Assembly: GCF_004011695.2 (NCBI RefSeq)
Contig: NC_082405.1
Span: 2,913,001 to 2,977,000, forward strand
Length of the DNA: 64,000 nt
Reading direction: 5' to 3'
From: Ascochyta rabiei
Taxonomy: Eukaryota; Ascomycota; Dothideomycetes; Pleosporales; Didymellaceae
Part shown: positions 1-10,823 of the stretch, piece after piece
Layout: each line of letters begins with the position of its first letter
Position numbering within the stretch: position 1 is the stretch's first letter
Made by a program: the position numbers and the translations under genes
Notes under the pieces: generated by a model
Databases searched by the model: none
Told to the model about the DNA's origin: nothing
What the model saw: only the letters and a program-made list of their open reading frames with translations

Positions 1-296
1 AATGCGCGCATTGTAGGAAGAGCTTGCCACGTGATCAATGCGGGGCTGCGCGGGCAAGAGGAAGCGGGGCATAGTCGATTAACCTATCATGATTGTGAAA
101 CATGCTCACTGTGGATGACGCTTGTTACATAAAGGTTGAAGTACAAATCGTCGAAAGTTGAATGCGGTAATGGAGCTGGTGGCATGGTCTATGACGACGT
201 CGCCCTCCTTTCGTTTAGCCTTTGGTGAGTGCGGCGCACAAACAACAATGTTTCACACATCTCATATCGAATCCCAGCTTACAGATACCGGGCAAA

Positions 297-1301
297 ATGC
301 GCCTCAACGCCAATGGTGACCGAGACAGCTTTCCAAAACGTGCTCAACTTCCCGTTGTGGCGGGCACACCAGAAGGCTCAGCCTGGTTCTGGGGCGGCAA
401 CGATGAGCTGGGCCGTCTCAATCTCCTAACACCTGAGCGCATATGCAAGGCAACACATGAAAATGTCAAGACCGGGTGTGTCATTGCGCTCAGCCTGCCC
501 TTGTGTGAACCCGCGCCTCCATTATTCGGGCGAAGACCTATCGAGCACAAGATCAAGTCAATCGGCAAAGGCGCGTTCGACGACGAGATCACGATCAACA
601 CACAGTCGAGTAGCCAATGGGACGGTTTTCGGCACTTCGCCGATCCCAAGTCAGGGTACTTCTACAATGGCATCGTCTCTGAGGAGATTGAAGGAGACGA
701 TGAACTCGACGAAGGTGGCCCAGAGATATCAAGAAGACTCGGCATTGACGCCTGGGCGAGACATGGAATAGTTGGACGTGGTGTACTGCTTGACATATAT
801 GACTGGTCGCAGCAAAACAGCTCTTATGATCCGTTCACCGAACATCTCATTACGACAGCAGACTTAAAGGCATGTGCCAAATCGCAAGGTCTTACCTTCC
901 AGACAGGAGACATCATCTTAATACGTACAGGCTGGCTCTACAAGTACAACGCTCTAACGACCGAGGATAAGGAGGATCGCAGTAAATGGGATGTCATGAC
1001 GCACCAGTACGCTGGACTGGAAGCCTCAGACGACATGAAGGACTTTCTGCACGACTCATACTTTGCGGCTGTTGTGAGCGATAACGTTAGCCTTGAAGCT
1101 TGGCCTCCAGCAAGCTTTGAGGCAAGCTTGCATGCTGCTCTACTTCCGCTCTGGGGTATGCCGATTGGAGAACTATGGGATCTTGAAAGTTTGAGTCGAC
1201 AATGCCGCCAGGAGAAGAGATGGACCTTCCTGCTGACGAGTGCGCCAACAAACGTTCCTGGTGGAGTGGCAAGTCCACCGAACGCATTGGCGTTGTTTTG
1301 A
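297..1301 (+). CDS. Cyclase-family (kynurenine-formamidase-like) hydrolase
   Basis: Intronless 334-residue protein. The fold family is the metal-dependent 'putative cyclase' group (PF04199 type), whose members hydrolyse amides or lactones such as N-formylkynurenine. The fungal signature SSQWDGFRHF with a following FYNG lies near residues 105-125, and the GDIILIRTGW block typical of the family lies near residue 205. I chose the ATG at 297 because family members start shortly before the PxR-rich lead-in; an in-frame non-ATG extension to 222 exists but has no support. The exact substrate cannot be read from sequence. No signal peptide is visible, so it is probably cytosolic. The 3' end faces the next gene convergently. 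Confidence 0.85.
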   Translation: MRLNANGDRDSFPKRAQLPVVAGTPEGSAWFWGGNDELGRLNLLTPERICKATHENVKTGCVIALSLPLCEPAPPLFGRRPIEHKIKSIGKGAFDDEITINTQSSSQWDGFRHFADPKSGYFYNGIVSEEIEGDDELDEGGPEISRRLGIDAWARHGIVGRGVLLDIYDWSQQNSSYDPFTEHLITTADLKACAKSQGLTFQTGDIILIRTGWLYKYNALTTEDKEDRSKWDVMTHQYAGLEASDDMKDFLHDSYFAAVVSDNVSLEAWPPASFEASLHAALLPLWGMPIGELWDLESLSRQCRQEKRWTFLLTSAPTNVPGGVASPPNALALF

Positions 1302-1560
1302 CCATGGTTGTGTGCTTCTATGTCATCTGAGAGATTGTATGTTCAGAAGCGTCTTCATTTCTTTTAGTTATCGGTTTTTGGGGTGTCTATGTCAATCGTA
1401 AGGCTACAGATGGGCCAAAGACGACTAGATATACCTCTAGTTATCCACAGCTGTATTGGAACCAATCTCTCCGTCACCAGAAAGAAAAGTAATTGTAATC
1501 GGGTAACTGTGGGCCCCAAGTGAATCAAAAAGTGATCATTCCACCGTGTCGTATGACCCA

Positions 1561-1947
1561 TCACTTCCACGGAATTTTCTTGCAGTCTTTGCAGTATGTC
1601 GTTGCGCAGAAAGTGCATTGCTTTTCGAAGTTGTAGAATTTCTGTTTACAGCCGCAACACTCCCAAGCCTTTGGCGGCGCGGGAAATTGATCGGAGTGTC
1701 CCTCTGGATGTGCCATAGATAAACATTTGCGGGAATGTTTGTCTGGTATTCTGACGCTTCCGTGGCTATGTGGTGTTTGCTGCTGGCTGCCGTTGCTTTC
1801 GTTCCCAGCTAACCAGCGTGCTGTTGTTGAGTCGGTCGACGCGAGTTTTTGTTCGTGTCTGGAAATCATTCTTTCGCCGTAAGCTATTTTCGTTTCCATA
1901 GTTGAGTATTTGTACAAGTGTGCGGTGTTCGATTGTTCGAGATTCAT
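1561..1947 (-). CDS. Small protein with C-terminal Cys-rich zinc-binding-like motif
   Basis: Predicted 128 residues from the first in-frame ATG. The N-terminal two thirds is polar and probably disordered. The last ~35 residues carry a compact cluster starting at WECCGC, then C-x2-C, then C-x2-C and ending KKIPWK, which resembles a RanBP2/zinc-ribbon-like metal site. I do not recognise a named family. Such small fungal proteins with a terminal W-x-CC-x-C motif are common and uncharacterised. It lies convergent to the cyclase gene with about 260 bp between stops. An upstream exon cannot be excluded because the frame stays open a little 5' of the ATG without another Met. Confidence 0.5.
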   Translation of the reverse strand: MNLEQSNTAHLYKYSTMETKIAYGERMISRHEQKLASTDSTTARWLAGNESNGSQQQTPHSHGSVRIPDKHSRKCLSMAHPEGHSDQFPAPPKAWECCGCKQKFYNFEKQCTFCATTYCKDCKKIPWK

Positions 1948-3523
1948 CACTAGCGTCGCGAATTTGTCTGATTCGATCTGCCGTCTCACTAGGTTGTGTG
2001 TGAATCGATTGGCGTGTCGAAGGCCACAATTTCACAACACTCCTCTCTATATATGCCTTTGGAAACCCTAGTGATGTGGGTATGGCGCTGATTGCCAAAG
2101 GGAAGGGTGCACGTAGTCGGTCCGATAAAAGCCCAGCTCGCCACACGTAAAATTCGTACAACAAGTGCTAGGGAACATTGATCTACATATGTTAGTCTTA
2201 TTACGCTGGCCTTCCCGCGTTGGTCTGCCCACGTTGGCCTTCCCGGGCGTTGGGAAACAGTATGCACGTCTATCAGCGAATCATGGCCGACATCTAAGTG
2301 ATTATTCGAAACGTTTTCGTGATGCCACGGGAGCAAGCAACTTTATTGGCTTGGATTTCGAAGCTAGTTACGACTGAATATCCTCGAGCTACCCTTTGAC
2401 GGGGCTGAGTCGTAGGAGTGACTTCGCAGTGCAGGAACGAAAGCAGGTGATGAGGAAGATGTCTTTGAGCGGGCAAGAGCAACGCATGCACTTGCAAGAG
2501 CCAGGATCGCTGTCAGCCGCTCAATGACTTGCATCAGCGGCCCGCTAATTAGTCTCAGACTAGATTCGGCATATCAAGGATTCTCATCCTAGAACGTAAA
2601 GCACACTTGTCGGGTTGTCGCGAGACTAACCATCGTCAAAGCTTGGGTAGCAGCAAGGTATCACTGTGGGGAAATTAACTCTCAGTTCACACTTATTTAA
2701 CATTGATTTTCTACTACAATATTCTTTCGTCTTCACATGCTAAGCTCTGAGCTGTGTTCTCTGGCTTCCACCCAGGCCGAACCTTGGAGGCGGCGCGCTC
2801 AATACTGGTGCCAACACACTGTTCATGATGTTCTCGATGTACATGTAACACAGGGATCACATTCGATCTGTCAATCAGGTCATGCTCATTGGTTAGCCGC
2901 AAGGGTGCTGGTCCTGACATGCATGACACATAGCATGTGCCGAAATCCTGTAAAGCAGAGTAAAATGCAGACAGAACATTAGGGACACTGCAAGCAAACG
3001 GCATCTTTTTGGTCGTCTGATCAAATGGTCTCGGCATTTTTCGGCCAACCTTGTGTACGTACGTGCGTTTCTGTCGCACGGCTGGTGTTGGGAAGCATTG
3101 ATACAAAGCCCATACGACCTTAATGAATGTGGCGCCTGAGGCCGTTCTAGACCTTTACACACAGAAGTCGTGTCCATTAGCAAAGCCCTCGCACAAGGCC
3201 GAGAGGTGCACAGCACATCAACTGTTCCAGTTGGAAGATGTGGTGAAGCGTGCAATCAGGTGCTTGCGCCATAACAGTTTGACAGCATATTAACAATTGT
3301 CAGCACTGTGTTCCAACTGTTAAGCTCTCATCTCAGACGTACGTGACACCCGTCGCATGATAACATATTAGGTGCAGCTGACTCGAGCGGCGCGATATTC
3401 TCACTATGTAGTGTTCAGAGAGGAACGATTGAGCCGGTGGCGCTGCAACCCTTGTCGGTCCAATTCCCTCCAATCGATTAGAGTAGAAGGTGCCAACGTC
3501 TGCTGTCAACAGAGCTCGGACAT
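1948..3523. other. Intergenic region, no gene seen
   Basis: About 1.6 kb without a convincing coding exon on either strand. Only short overlapping open frames without family motifs are present. No strong tandem repeat was seen. Confidence 0.5.
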
Positions 3524-4753
3524 TTATGCACGACGAAAGGCTGATTCCCACAACATCGCTGCTTGAGGGTACGGCCCCACTGTGGCCGACTGACGAAAGT
3601 GGGATTGCGTACTAGTGAATAATTCTTGTCCTAAAGCTCGTACAAGAACTGCCAAAGTACATAGGCACACGGAGTCCTTACAGATATTCATAACCTGCCA
3701 TACGACTTCGGATGCTGGCGATCTGTAGTTAACCCTGACTGCCTCGGCTTCGCGAGAAAGTGACAAGAGTGAATAGACCATGTCTCTTCTAATTGTGCAG
3801 CACTTGTCCTCAAAGTAGTGTAACAAATTGACGAGTCCCCAGTTGTTTATCCAACTGTCGTTGATCAGGATCCTTGCTATGTTTTTCCGATTGAAGTGGT
3901 TTTTCTGCACAAGCCTAAGCCGCGCGAAATGCTCGAAATAGCTTTTTGGGTAGATGTGGATGCGAATCGGGTGGCATTAACGAGCGACGGGTAGTCGAGT
4001 ATCGCATTACCGGCAACAAGGTAAACGGCTTTCGCCCGCATGATCTCTTGCGTAACCCATGCCCGTCTCTCACATTCGTGATCAGCGAGTGCAACATAGA
4101 AGGTGGACATGTCCTCTTTTTGTAGAGTACCCGTCAATTCTGGGCCAGTCGATGATCCAGAGGTCAAAGAAACATAATCCTGAACAGAACACTTATGATG
4201 CTCTCGCTGATAGAACTTCCTACACGCAAGCCATTGCATCATGATAATGCCCTGCCCCAGCTGATGCAATGGCCGCTCTAGTTCAGAATCGCTTCCAAGC
4301 CACGCGATGACCATCCTTGCCTTCGCAAATATGGTGCTCATACGTTGCACTTGACGGCCTCTCTCCGCTGAGTTAGCTTGGTCAATGCAAAGAGCATCGA
4401 TCCAGAGGAAACCAAAGTGGGGTTGTACTATGGCAATATGCAGGAATGCCTGGAGATTTTGGCGGACCATGAAAATGTTTCCGTCTAGGAGTATGGCCCC
4501 ATCATTTTTTGAGCCACCCCAGGTATAAGATAAGCAAATCTATGGTGTCGGAAACGGTTTTTTGAGATGTCAATGGCGCCGTTCGCTACCCCTGGAGAGA
4601 TTGGACGAGATGCACACTACACTCAACTAGCCCTTCTGTACTGAGCTCGGGCGATACTCTGATTAGACGGATCGAGTTCTTTTCACGATCGAGCGGAGTG
4701 TGGTAGAAAACAGACCTGCCGTTGCCCTGAAAGTGCGACTTCGTTTTGGTCAT
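3524..4753 (-). pseudogene. Decayed heterokaryon-incompatibility (HET) domain gene
   Basis: The parts of a HET protein lie in order on the minus strand but in different frames. An ATG at 4753 opens an N-terminal lead-in (FYHTPLDREKNSIRLIRV) that stops at a TAG near 4592. The core begins near 4530 with LSYTWGGSKNDGAILLDG and runs on to LWIDALCIDQ, with VIAWLG and RRAWVTQEI further on. At about 3960 the sense continues in a third frame (YFEHFARLRLVQKNHF) and ends with the C-terminal HET block around RRDMVYSLLSL. So there is a break between the lead-in and the core, and a second frameshift inside the core. A missed intron could explain the first break, but I see no intron that restores the second. 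HET proteins trigger cell death on non-self fusion; this copy looks inactive. Confidence 0.8.
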
Positions 4754-5305
4754 ACTCGCAACTCAGGAATGACAGGAGTGCCGTAGACTAATAGGAGTTG
4801 AATGGATGAGCACGTCGATGTGCAGCATGTGTGCTCTTAGCGAATGCTGCACGTTGTGTGGGAAGAGCAAGAGCGGGAGATGCACATGCGAATCACGGAT
4901 GTGCTGGCCCCATTCTGACCTTTACTAACAACATGCTCACAAATCAATTTCAGCTATGCCCTGCAATACCTACTCCTGACTTTTCACTTCCTGATGATAT
5001 ATGTTCTGACTTCCTTGGTTCCTACTGTGCTCGGGACGCATTTCGGCGACATCGCTTGCCGAGCAGATTCCTGGCTGAGGTCTCGTCCTTAAAATGTTTC
5101 GTATGAAAGATTGCATTGAGTCGACCATCCTGTTGAAGCAGCTCCAGTGCTTACTGTTCCGAAAGCGGAAAGATTGAGCGCCCTTGTACCTCTTGTACAA
5201 GTGATCGCCACCATCTCAGTTCAATTTCTAATTGTTCGTTCACATTTACGCAGAAGAGTTCTACTACTGCACTATTTCAAATAAAGAAAAGCGGAGGTGT
5301 TAAGC
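4754..5305. other. Intergenic region between two decayed genes
   Basis: No supported gene. It separates the start of the HET remnant (minus) from the start of the oxidoreductase remnant (plus), so it may be an old divergent promoter. Confidence 0.4.
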
Positions 5306-6452
5306 ATGGCCAACAAAGCAGCTTTCATCAAACCGAGAAAGGTTCTATCATTGCTCATGATGCTAATATGGTGCGATCTGGGCAAGGAGAAGTGCTCATC
5401 AAGGTACACCCTCAATACCAGGGGTACGGTGTGTAGGTGACAGCAAGACCGCTGGTCTGAACAAGTACAAGCATGCGCTATTCAACCTACAAATACCAAG
5501 GTAGTTAAACAAGCTATAATGACTGTCGAGTACCCAACCGTTCTGGGCAGTTCCGTCGCCGGGACTATTAAGGTTTTAGGCGCTGGTGTTATGAAAATGT
5601 CTGTGGGGCAGCGATTCGTCTACGGGACCAAGATCTTCACTCATAAGAAAGCAAGGTATGGAGCGTTTCGCAGTCATTGGTGAGTCCGAGATCTCAAGTG
5701 TATGTGTCAGGATTGAAGGACTGGGGAATTCTAAACTGACGATCTTGCATAAGATTTTGCAAGATCGACGAATTGGAGTTCGAAAAGGTGGCCATACTGG
5801 AATCCCACACGCTGTTCGGCAAATCAGCCCTGGATCTGTATTGGCCAACGATCCTTAGCTCAACGCTCCCAGCCGGCGAGCAATGAAGGAAGATTCCTAT
5901 ATGGGGTGGATCATCAGCGATGGAGTCTTGTCCATATCCTATGTCAAACGGCCCAGATATACCGTCATCAGCACTAGTTCGAAACATAACTTCAACCTAC
6001 TCAAATGTCTCGGCGCAAACTATGTTTTCGATCAATATGATCCTGAAACAGTTGATACTATCCGAAATCTCTTCCCTATCGACTACTGGTTCAATACAGT
6101 CTCGTTCAAGTCAACGGTGTCCACCATCCTGGCAATTCTACTAGCAGAAGGAAAGCCGGTAACGAAAGCCAATGTTTTCCTGCTTTTACCGCCAGGCTAG
6201 ATTGGTATCTAACATCTACCAGAAAGTGTCATAACGCAATTCCATCGCTTTTCCACCCACGCGCCCGAGGATGCGGATTGACACAGGCGCTCTCTTGGGC
6301 CAAATGGTTTCATGGAGCAAGCCACCAAAAGCGATGTGATGAAAGACGTTCCGCTTGAGATTCTTGATGACTTGTATCAGGTGGAGGCAGGTATTGATGC
6401 CGCTCACAGCGGTGCCAGTGGTAAGAAGATGGTCATTGAGCCGTGGGTCTGA
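5306..6452 (+). pseudogene. Decayed medium-chain enoyl-reductase / zinc-type oxidoreductase (ToxD-like family)
   Basis: All recognisable blocks of the secondary-metabolism-associated medium-chain dehydrogenase/enoyl reductase family are present in order on the plus strand but scattered over frames. They are MANKAAFI at the start, EVLIKV, then EYPTVLGSSVAG and MKMSVGQRFVYG in one frame (to about 5683), FEKVAILESHT near 5780-5815, the Rossmann block SYVKRPRYTVISTSS to FPIDYWF in another frame (5883-6200), and a C-terminus ending IEPWV at 6452. At least four frame changes and several stops make it a pseudogene. Relatives act as stand-alone or trans enoyl reductases with polyketide and peptide pathways. 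No synthase gene is visible nearby, so it is an orphan remnant. I give no reconstructed sequence. Confidence 0.8.
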
Positions 6453-7170
6453 GATATCTGTTCAGCCTCTACTCAGGCGAAGTTCCGATACATGTACTGA
6501 GGCATCTGCTGAGTACGTCAATAATTGGGGCAAGCAGATGATCGAAGCTCTAACATTAGGTCTTGCTTTCGACCTCGACTTCAGCTCGAACGTGTCCGAT
6601 GCGCTTGTTCCCTTATGCGTTGTATATTCCAATACTGCTTCAATAGCCGCGGCTCTCACTGCTGTATCGGGAGTTCTCTACAACTTGTCGCCAGAGCCTT
6701 TGGGAGCCTTCACTTTGGATGCATCTATGTGATGATCGACACGAATTTCGGACCTGTAACGAACAGAGCTGGTTTGATGATACAGAGAACTGCAATTCTT
6801 TCATGTGTAAATCCCTACTGTCAAAGTATTAGTCGATGGAAACCAGCTGGTATCAGCGAGCGGTCTGTATCCTGCAGGAGATGGCATGAGTACAGAGCTT
6901 ATAGTGGCGCCTTGAGTGACAAAGACCGGCAATGCCGATGGCTAAATCGTCGAGGTTTGCGCGTTGATTACAATATACTTGTTCTCCATAAAAATCAGCA
7001 TTAGAAGCGCAAACAAAGAGTTATCTAGCAAGCCAGGTGTTGGTCTCAAGAGCACATTGAAGAACAGTCAACGACTGTCAAGTCGATCTCTACGCGTAAG
7101 CATAACATCTGCTCGCTACTGAAGCAAAGGGCAGTATATGTTACAATGGACTGGCTGACGGAAAGGTATG

Positions 7171-7259
7171 CTAATGGTCTCACTCGCCGTGTACGGGTGA
7201 GGGTTTTTCGTTGCCTTAGACATGATTATAGGCGTATAAATACATAGTGAGACCATTAG
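7171..7259. repeat. Perfect 14-bp terminal inverted repeat enclosing 61 bp
   Basis: CTAATGGTCTCACT at 7171-7184 is matched by its exact reverse complement at 7246-7259. The unit is 89 bp. The flanks do not show a clear target-site duplication, so a MITE remnant is possible but unproven. Confidence 0.5.
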
Positions 7260-8513
7260 GATGCAAAGATAACATACCGCAGTGCTTGTCACATCAATGC
7301 TCTACAACTCGTCAAGCAGAATTGTATATCATCCTATTTCTCAGGAGGGTTAAAGCAACGCTTATGCCTTCTACTGTGTGGAAGCTCAACTTCGGAAGAC
7401 CCGATGCTCGGGTTTTAGTAGGGACAGCCTTTGGGACAGATACAGCTGCTGTACACTGCCAGCACGGGGATTGGGGTTGTGTGACCAGACTACTCCGTTT
7501 TGTTATTCGATTAGAGAAAACCAATCAGCAGGCTCTGCGTGTGGGGTTCTACTGTTCGTAGTGGCTGTTTATCTTGCAAGTGGGGACTTGTTGATCTGTA
7601 CGCTATGTACCTCATTTACTATTCTTAAGATCCAAGCTACGCGATTAGCTCGATGCCATATTAAACAGCGAATCCGATGGGCATTATATAATAAGAAAGC
7701 CAACACAGAGCACTGTTAGGAATTTGTTAGGGCTTGAGGCAGTAGACCCGGGAATAAGTCGATGGAGACCATTCGAAATGGTGTCCTTCGTCTTGAGTGG
7801 GATGTCGCTAGTGCTAAGAAAGGGAAGACGAAATAGCTGTCAAAGACGGGTCTGATTTGCGAAAATATTTCCCTGTATAGATCAACTCTTGCCAGTTTCT
7901 TTCATACAAGTTGATTGCATGAAAATTCTTTCTGTCTTGAGTAGTGTACGATTGCCCTTACTAGTCTCACCAAAACAGATGTACTGCGCAACGATGTCAT
8001 GAACACTTCACAGCTAAGCTGACAGGCGAAACACTACATCTAGAAAGTGACAATAACGCTATGCGTTGTTGTAGATTCGCAATGTTACATTGACCGGTAA
8101 CGCGTGCGCACGAGCACCGTACTAGCGATCCAGCACCATTCAACATCTGGTCTAGCTTGTCAATCTCAGTAGGCAGTCACGAATCACAGAAGATCTCAGG
8201 CGTCCACCGTTTCTCCCTTGCAGACAGATACTCCCCATTTCCTATTTTTGTACCTTCCTACCCACCGGTGACTACACGAACTTCACGTCTTGACAGGAAG
8301 GTGAAAGCCTAATCTAGTCCATAAGTGCAAGTGTCCAACGTCAAGAGCCTGCAATTGGTGTAATCAAGCAAGATGCATGGCGCAAACGCATTTGATTCAG
8401 GCAACGAGACGGACTGTAGATTAAAAGTGCGAAATTGACTCTGGTGCCTGGCCATGGCGCATGGATGATCTGCAGATGAGCAGGTAAGACTGGGCCTGAA
8501 AAGTTGTCACGGC

Positions 8514-8519
8514 TATAAA
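8514..8519 (+). promoter_or_regulatory. TATA box of secreted-protein gene
   Basis: TATAAA lies 74 bp before the ATG at 8588, the usual fungal spacing. Confidence 0.55.
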
Positions 8520-8587
8520 GGTCCAGTTGATCTCTTTATTCCCCCTCAGCCAGATCACCACAATCGCTCAATTTCATACTCTTCAAG

Positions 8588-9286
8588 ATGTTCTTCTCAA
8601 CCCTCTCCATTGCTGCTATCCTTGCAGCCCTCCCTTCTACTCTCGCCCTTCCTAATGTCACTGCTAAAGCGCTTCCGGCCGACTGCTCTTCCTACCCTCT
8701 CTACAATGAGGAGACAGGCAACGCAGGGCCGTGGATCCTCAACCTTGCCAATAGCGACAATGCAGACATTGAGGGCTGGGGTGACAGCTCAGTGTACTCC
8801 TACTCATACAGCCCAGCAACTGGCCCAGTAATGCGATGGGGCTACGTGAGTGACCTGGCTGAGGAACAACGCAACAAACACTGACCTCTGCAGATGACAA
8901 TCGTCTCCAACAACCAGTTTGCCAAGACTGCCTTGCAGTGCCAGTCCTCTCGTCTCCACGCTTGGACTGACACGGCGTTGACCCGCGCTGGCGCTCCTAC
9001 CAATGTCGCCTGGACACCTCTATCACTCTCGCAGTACCCATACGACGCCAGCCTCTTGTACTTGATCGACGGGGATGCGCCGACGCTCTACGAGCACTAT
9101 GTCGGTGACGTGAAGCAAGACGGATACTTTCTCGGCGGTTACAACACCACGACATGGGGCGTGCAGTGGCAGGAGGCGACTGGTCCTGGAAGCTACAACC
9201 AGCCTTTCTTCTACATGAGGCTGCTACCGGAGGGACAGAGCTTGAAGGCTAACGAGACGAAGAGCTTTGTGAAGATCGCGTACTAG
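8588..9286 (+). CDS. Small secreted protein of unknown function
   Basis: Two exons, 8588-8845 and 8894-9286, with a 48-bp intron (gtgagt...ctgcag) in phase 0, giving 216 residues. Residues 1-20 form a clear signal peptide (hydrophobic core ending in an Ala-Leu-Ala-type site before LPNVTAK). The mature protein has two cysteines near the N-terminus and middle (ADCSSYP and LQCQSS), is rich in Tyr, Ser and Trp, and has a few N-glycosylation sequons (NVT, NTT, NET). I recognise no enzymatic motif. It could be an extracellular structural protein or a candidate effector. Promoter with a TATA box 74 bp upstream suggests inducible expression. Confidence 0.75.
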
Positions 9287-10823
9287 AAGTATCTCTAAGC
9301 TAGGGGAGGGTCGAAGAATTGCACATAGCGCGATAGGTAGATTGTGGAGGACCTGCCTACAAGCAGAAGTCGATATCTAGACGCTTGATTGTAGAACCAC
9401 TTCTCGTGCACCCCTAACAGGAATGTTTAGTTCATATCCCTACTCTCTGTTATGTATACTTTTCTTTCTCGATCGCTCGATATCTACGTCAACCGTGCGG
9501 TCGTTAGGAGCAGCCATATTCTAGTCTAATACTACTCGATCTTCCCATCCAAGTTTGACTAGAGGCTATGACAGGTTCAGCTGACTCTGCGAGGATGCCG
9601 CCATCCAGGATCCACAGAAGCGCATGATACTGTCAAGCTCGTCGGTCACGGCGCCACAATATAAGCCTTATGAGGAAAAAGAAGTGACTGCTCTCATTTA
9701 TATCTCTCAAAGCACGTATGAGCAAGATACTTACCTGGAAGTACAGCAGACAGGCAGTCTGTTCTCTGATGCAAACCTCATAAGACTGTATTTACTGTCC
9801 CTGACGAATGTGGTTGCGGGAAAACTGCAAGGTAGCGCGCGCCTGCACCAGTCCTCGCTGCACGAGCGCAATTTCGACCAAACACAACGACGACGCGGAA
9901 GACAATATCGGACCTAGAGAAGTGCAAACAACCAATCACATCTGCTCCGATATCCAACTGTCACTGCGCCTACCTGCGCGTTTTCGTAGTGCACGCCACG
10001 TCTGCAGTGATTCCAGTTTCGAAGCGGAACTCAGCTGAGGCTATCGAAAGTTGGAGAGAGTCGAGGCTCAACAGCAACTACCCCACCGCCACCTCCAACT
10101 TTTGACCTTGGGTTCACGCTAGCCCCGCATCTGCCCCGGATTGGGATCTGGGGCTGGGGATGTCTCGGGCGACTTGGAGACGCTCTTGGAATTGGAGCAG
10201 CGAGACGCTCTCCGAAGAGCAGCGACCCCAGAGCGCGAGGTCTGCGGCTGTGAGGCTCAACGACCGTTCACGACCATCACAACCCTCTCGCACGAAAACA
10301 ACCCAGCAGCGACAAGTCTGCCGAACCATCTGACCACTTGCCAGGAACCAAGCTTTCAGGCGTGTCTTGACAAAGCTTTTCCTCTGCCACGTGGAAGCGC
10401 CAAGCAACGCTTAGCACATCTTGGTTGCCTACTAGCCAAGTTAGCACCGTGGATGGCGCCAGCCCTCAGCGGTTCCTGCCCATCATTGGCGGAGATGGGA
10501 TGCGGGTGTCACAACGATGCAAAGACGACGGCCGCGGGGGTGGTGCACGCGACGGCTCCTCGCCATGGCCCCCAGCAGCGAACCGTATGACTCTGGGGTG
10601 CCGATCGGTCTGGAATCATGCGGTGGGTGACTGGGCGCTGAAGGACGTGTTAAAAGACGGGACGGTTCCCCAGGTTTTGGAGATGCATCGCTGGTTCTGC
10701 TCTGCTCTTCCTGACGAGCTGACAATCGGTTCTTTTGCTTTTACCACTGAGCATACCTACACCTCTTGATTGGGGTCTTATTCCATCCATCTTGACGTCA
10801 CTCTCCGTCCTCCGTTCTCCATC
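9287..10823. other. Intergenic region and promoter of the carboxylate transporter
   Basis: No supported gene in 1.5 kb. The right half is GC-rich and carries a cluster of CreA-type motifs described separately. Open frames at 10141-10769 overlap each other in several frames and look accidental. Confidence 0.5.
10081..10159. promoter_or_regulatory. Cluster of five CreA/Mig1-like SYGGRG motifs
   Basis: On one strand or the other, SYGGRG matches occur at 10081-10086 (CCCCAC), 10123-10128 (CCCCGC), 10134-10139 (CCCCGG), 10148-10153 and 10154-10159 (two CTGGGG). They lie 660-740 bp before the Jen1-like start codon. Glucose repression of monocarboxylate carriers by CreA/Mig1 is known in fungi; binding here is inference. 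Confidence 0.35.

Larger units (their letters stand above)
6453..8587. other. Gene-poor intergenic region with an inverted repeat
   Basis: About 2.1 kb with no supported coding region. Open frames near 6355-6732 and 7247-7719 lack family motifs. It holds the inverted repeat at 7171-7259 and the promoter of the secreted-protein gene at its right end. Confidence 0.45.
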
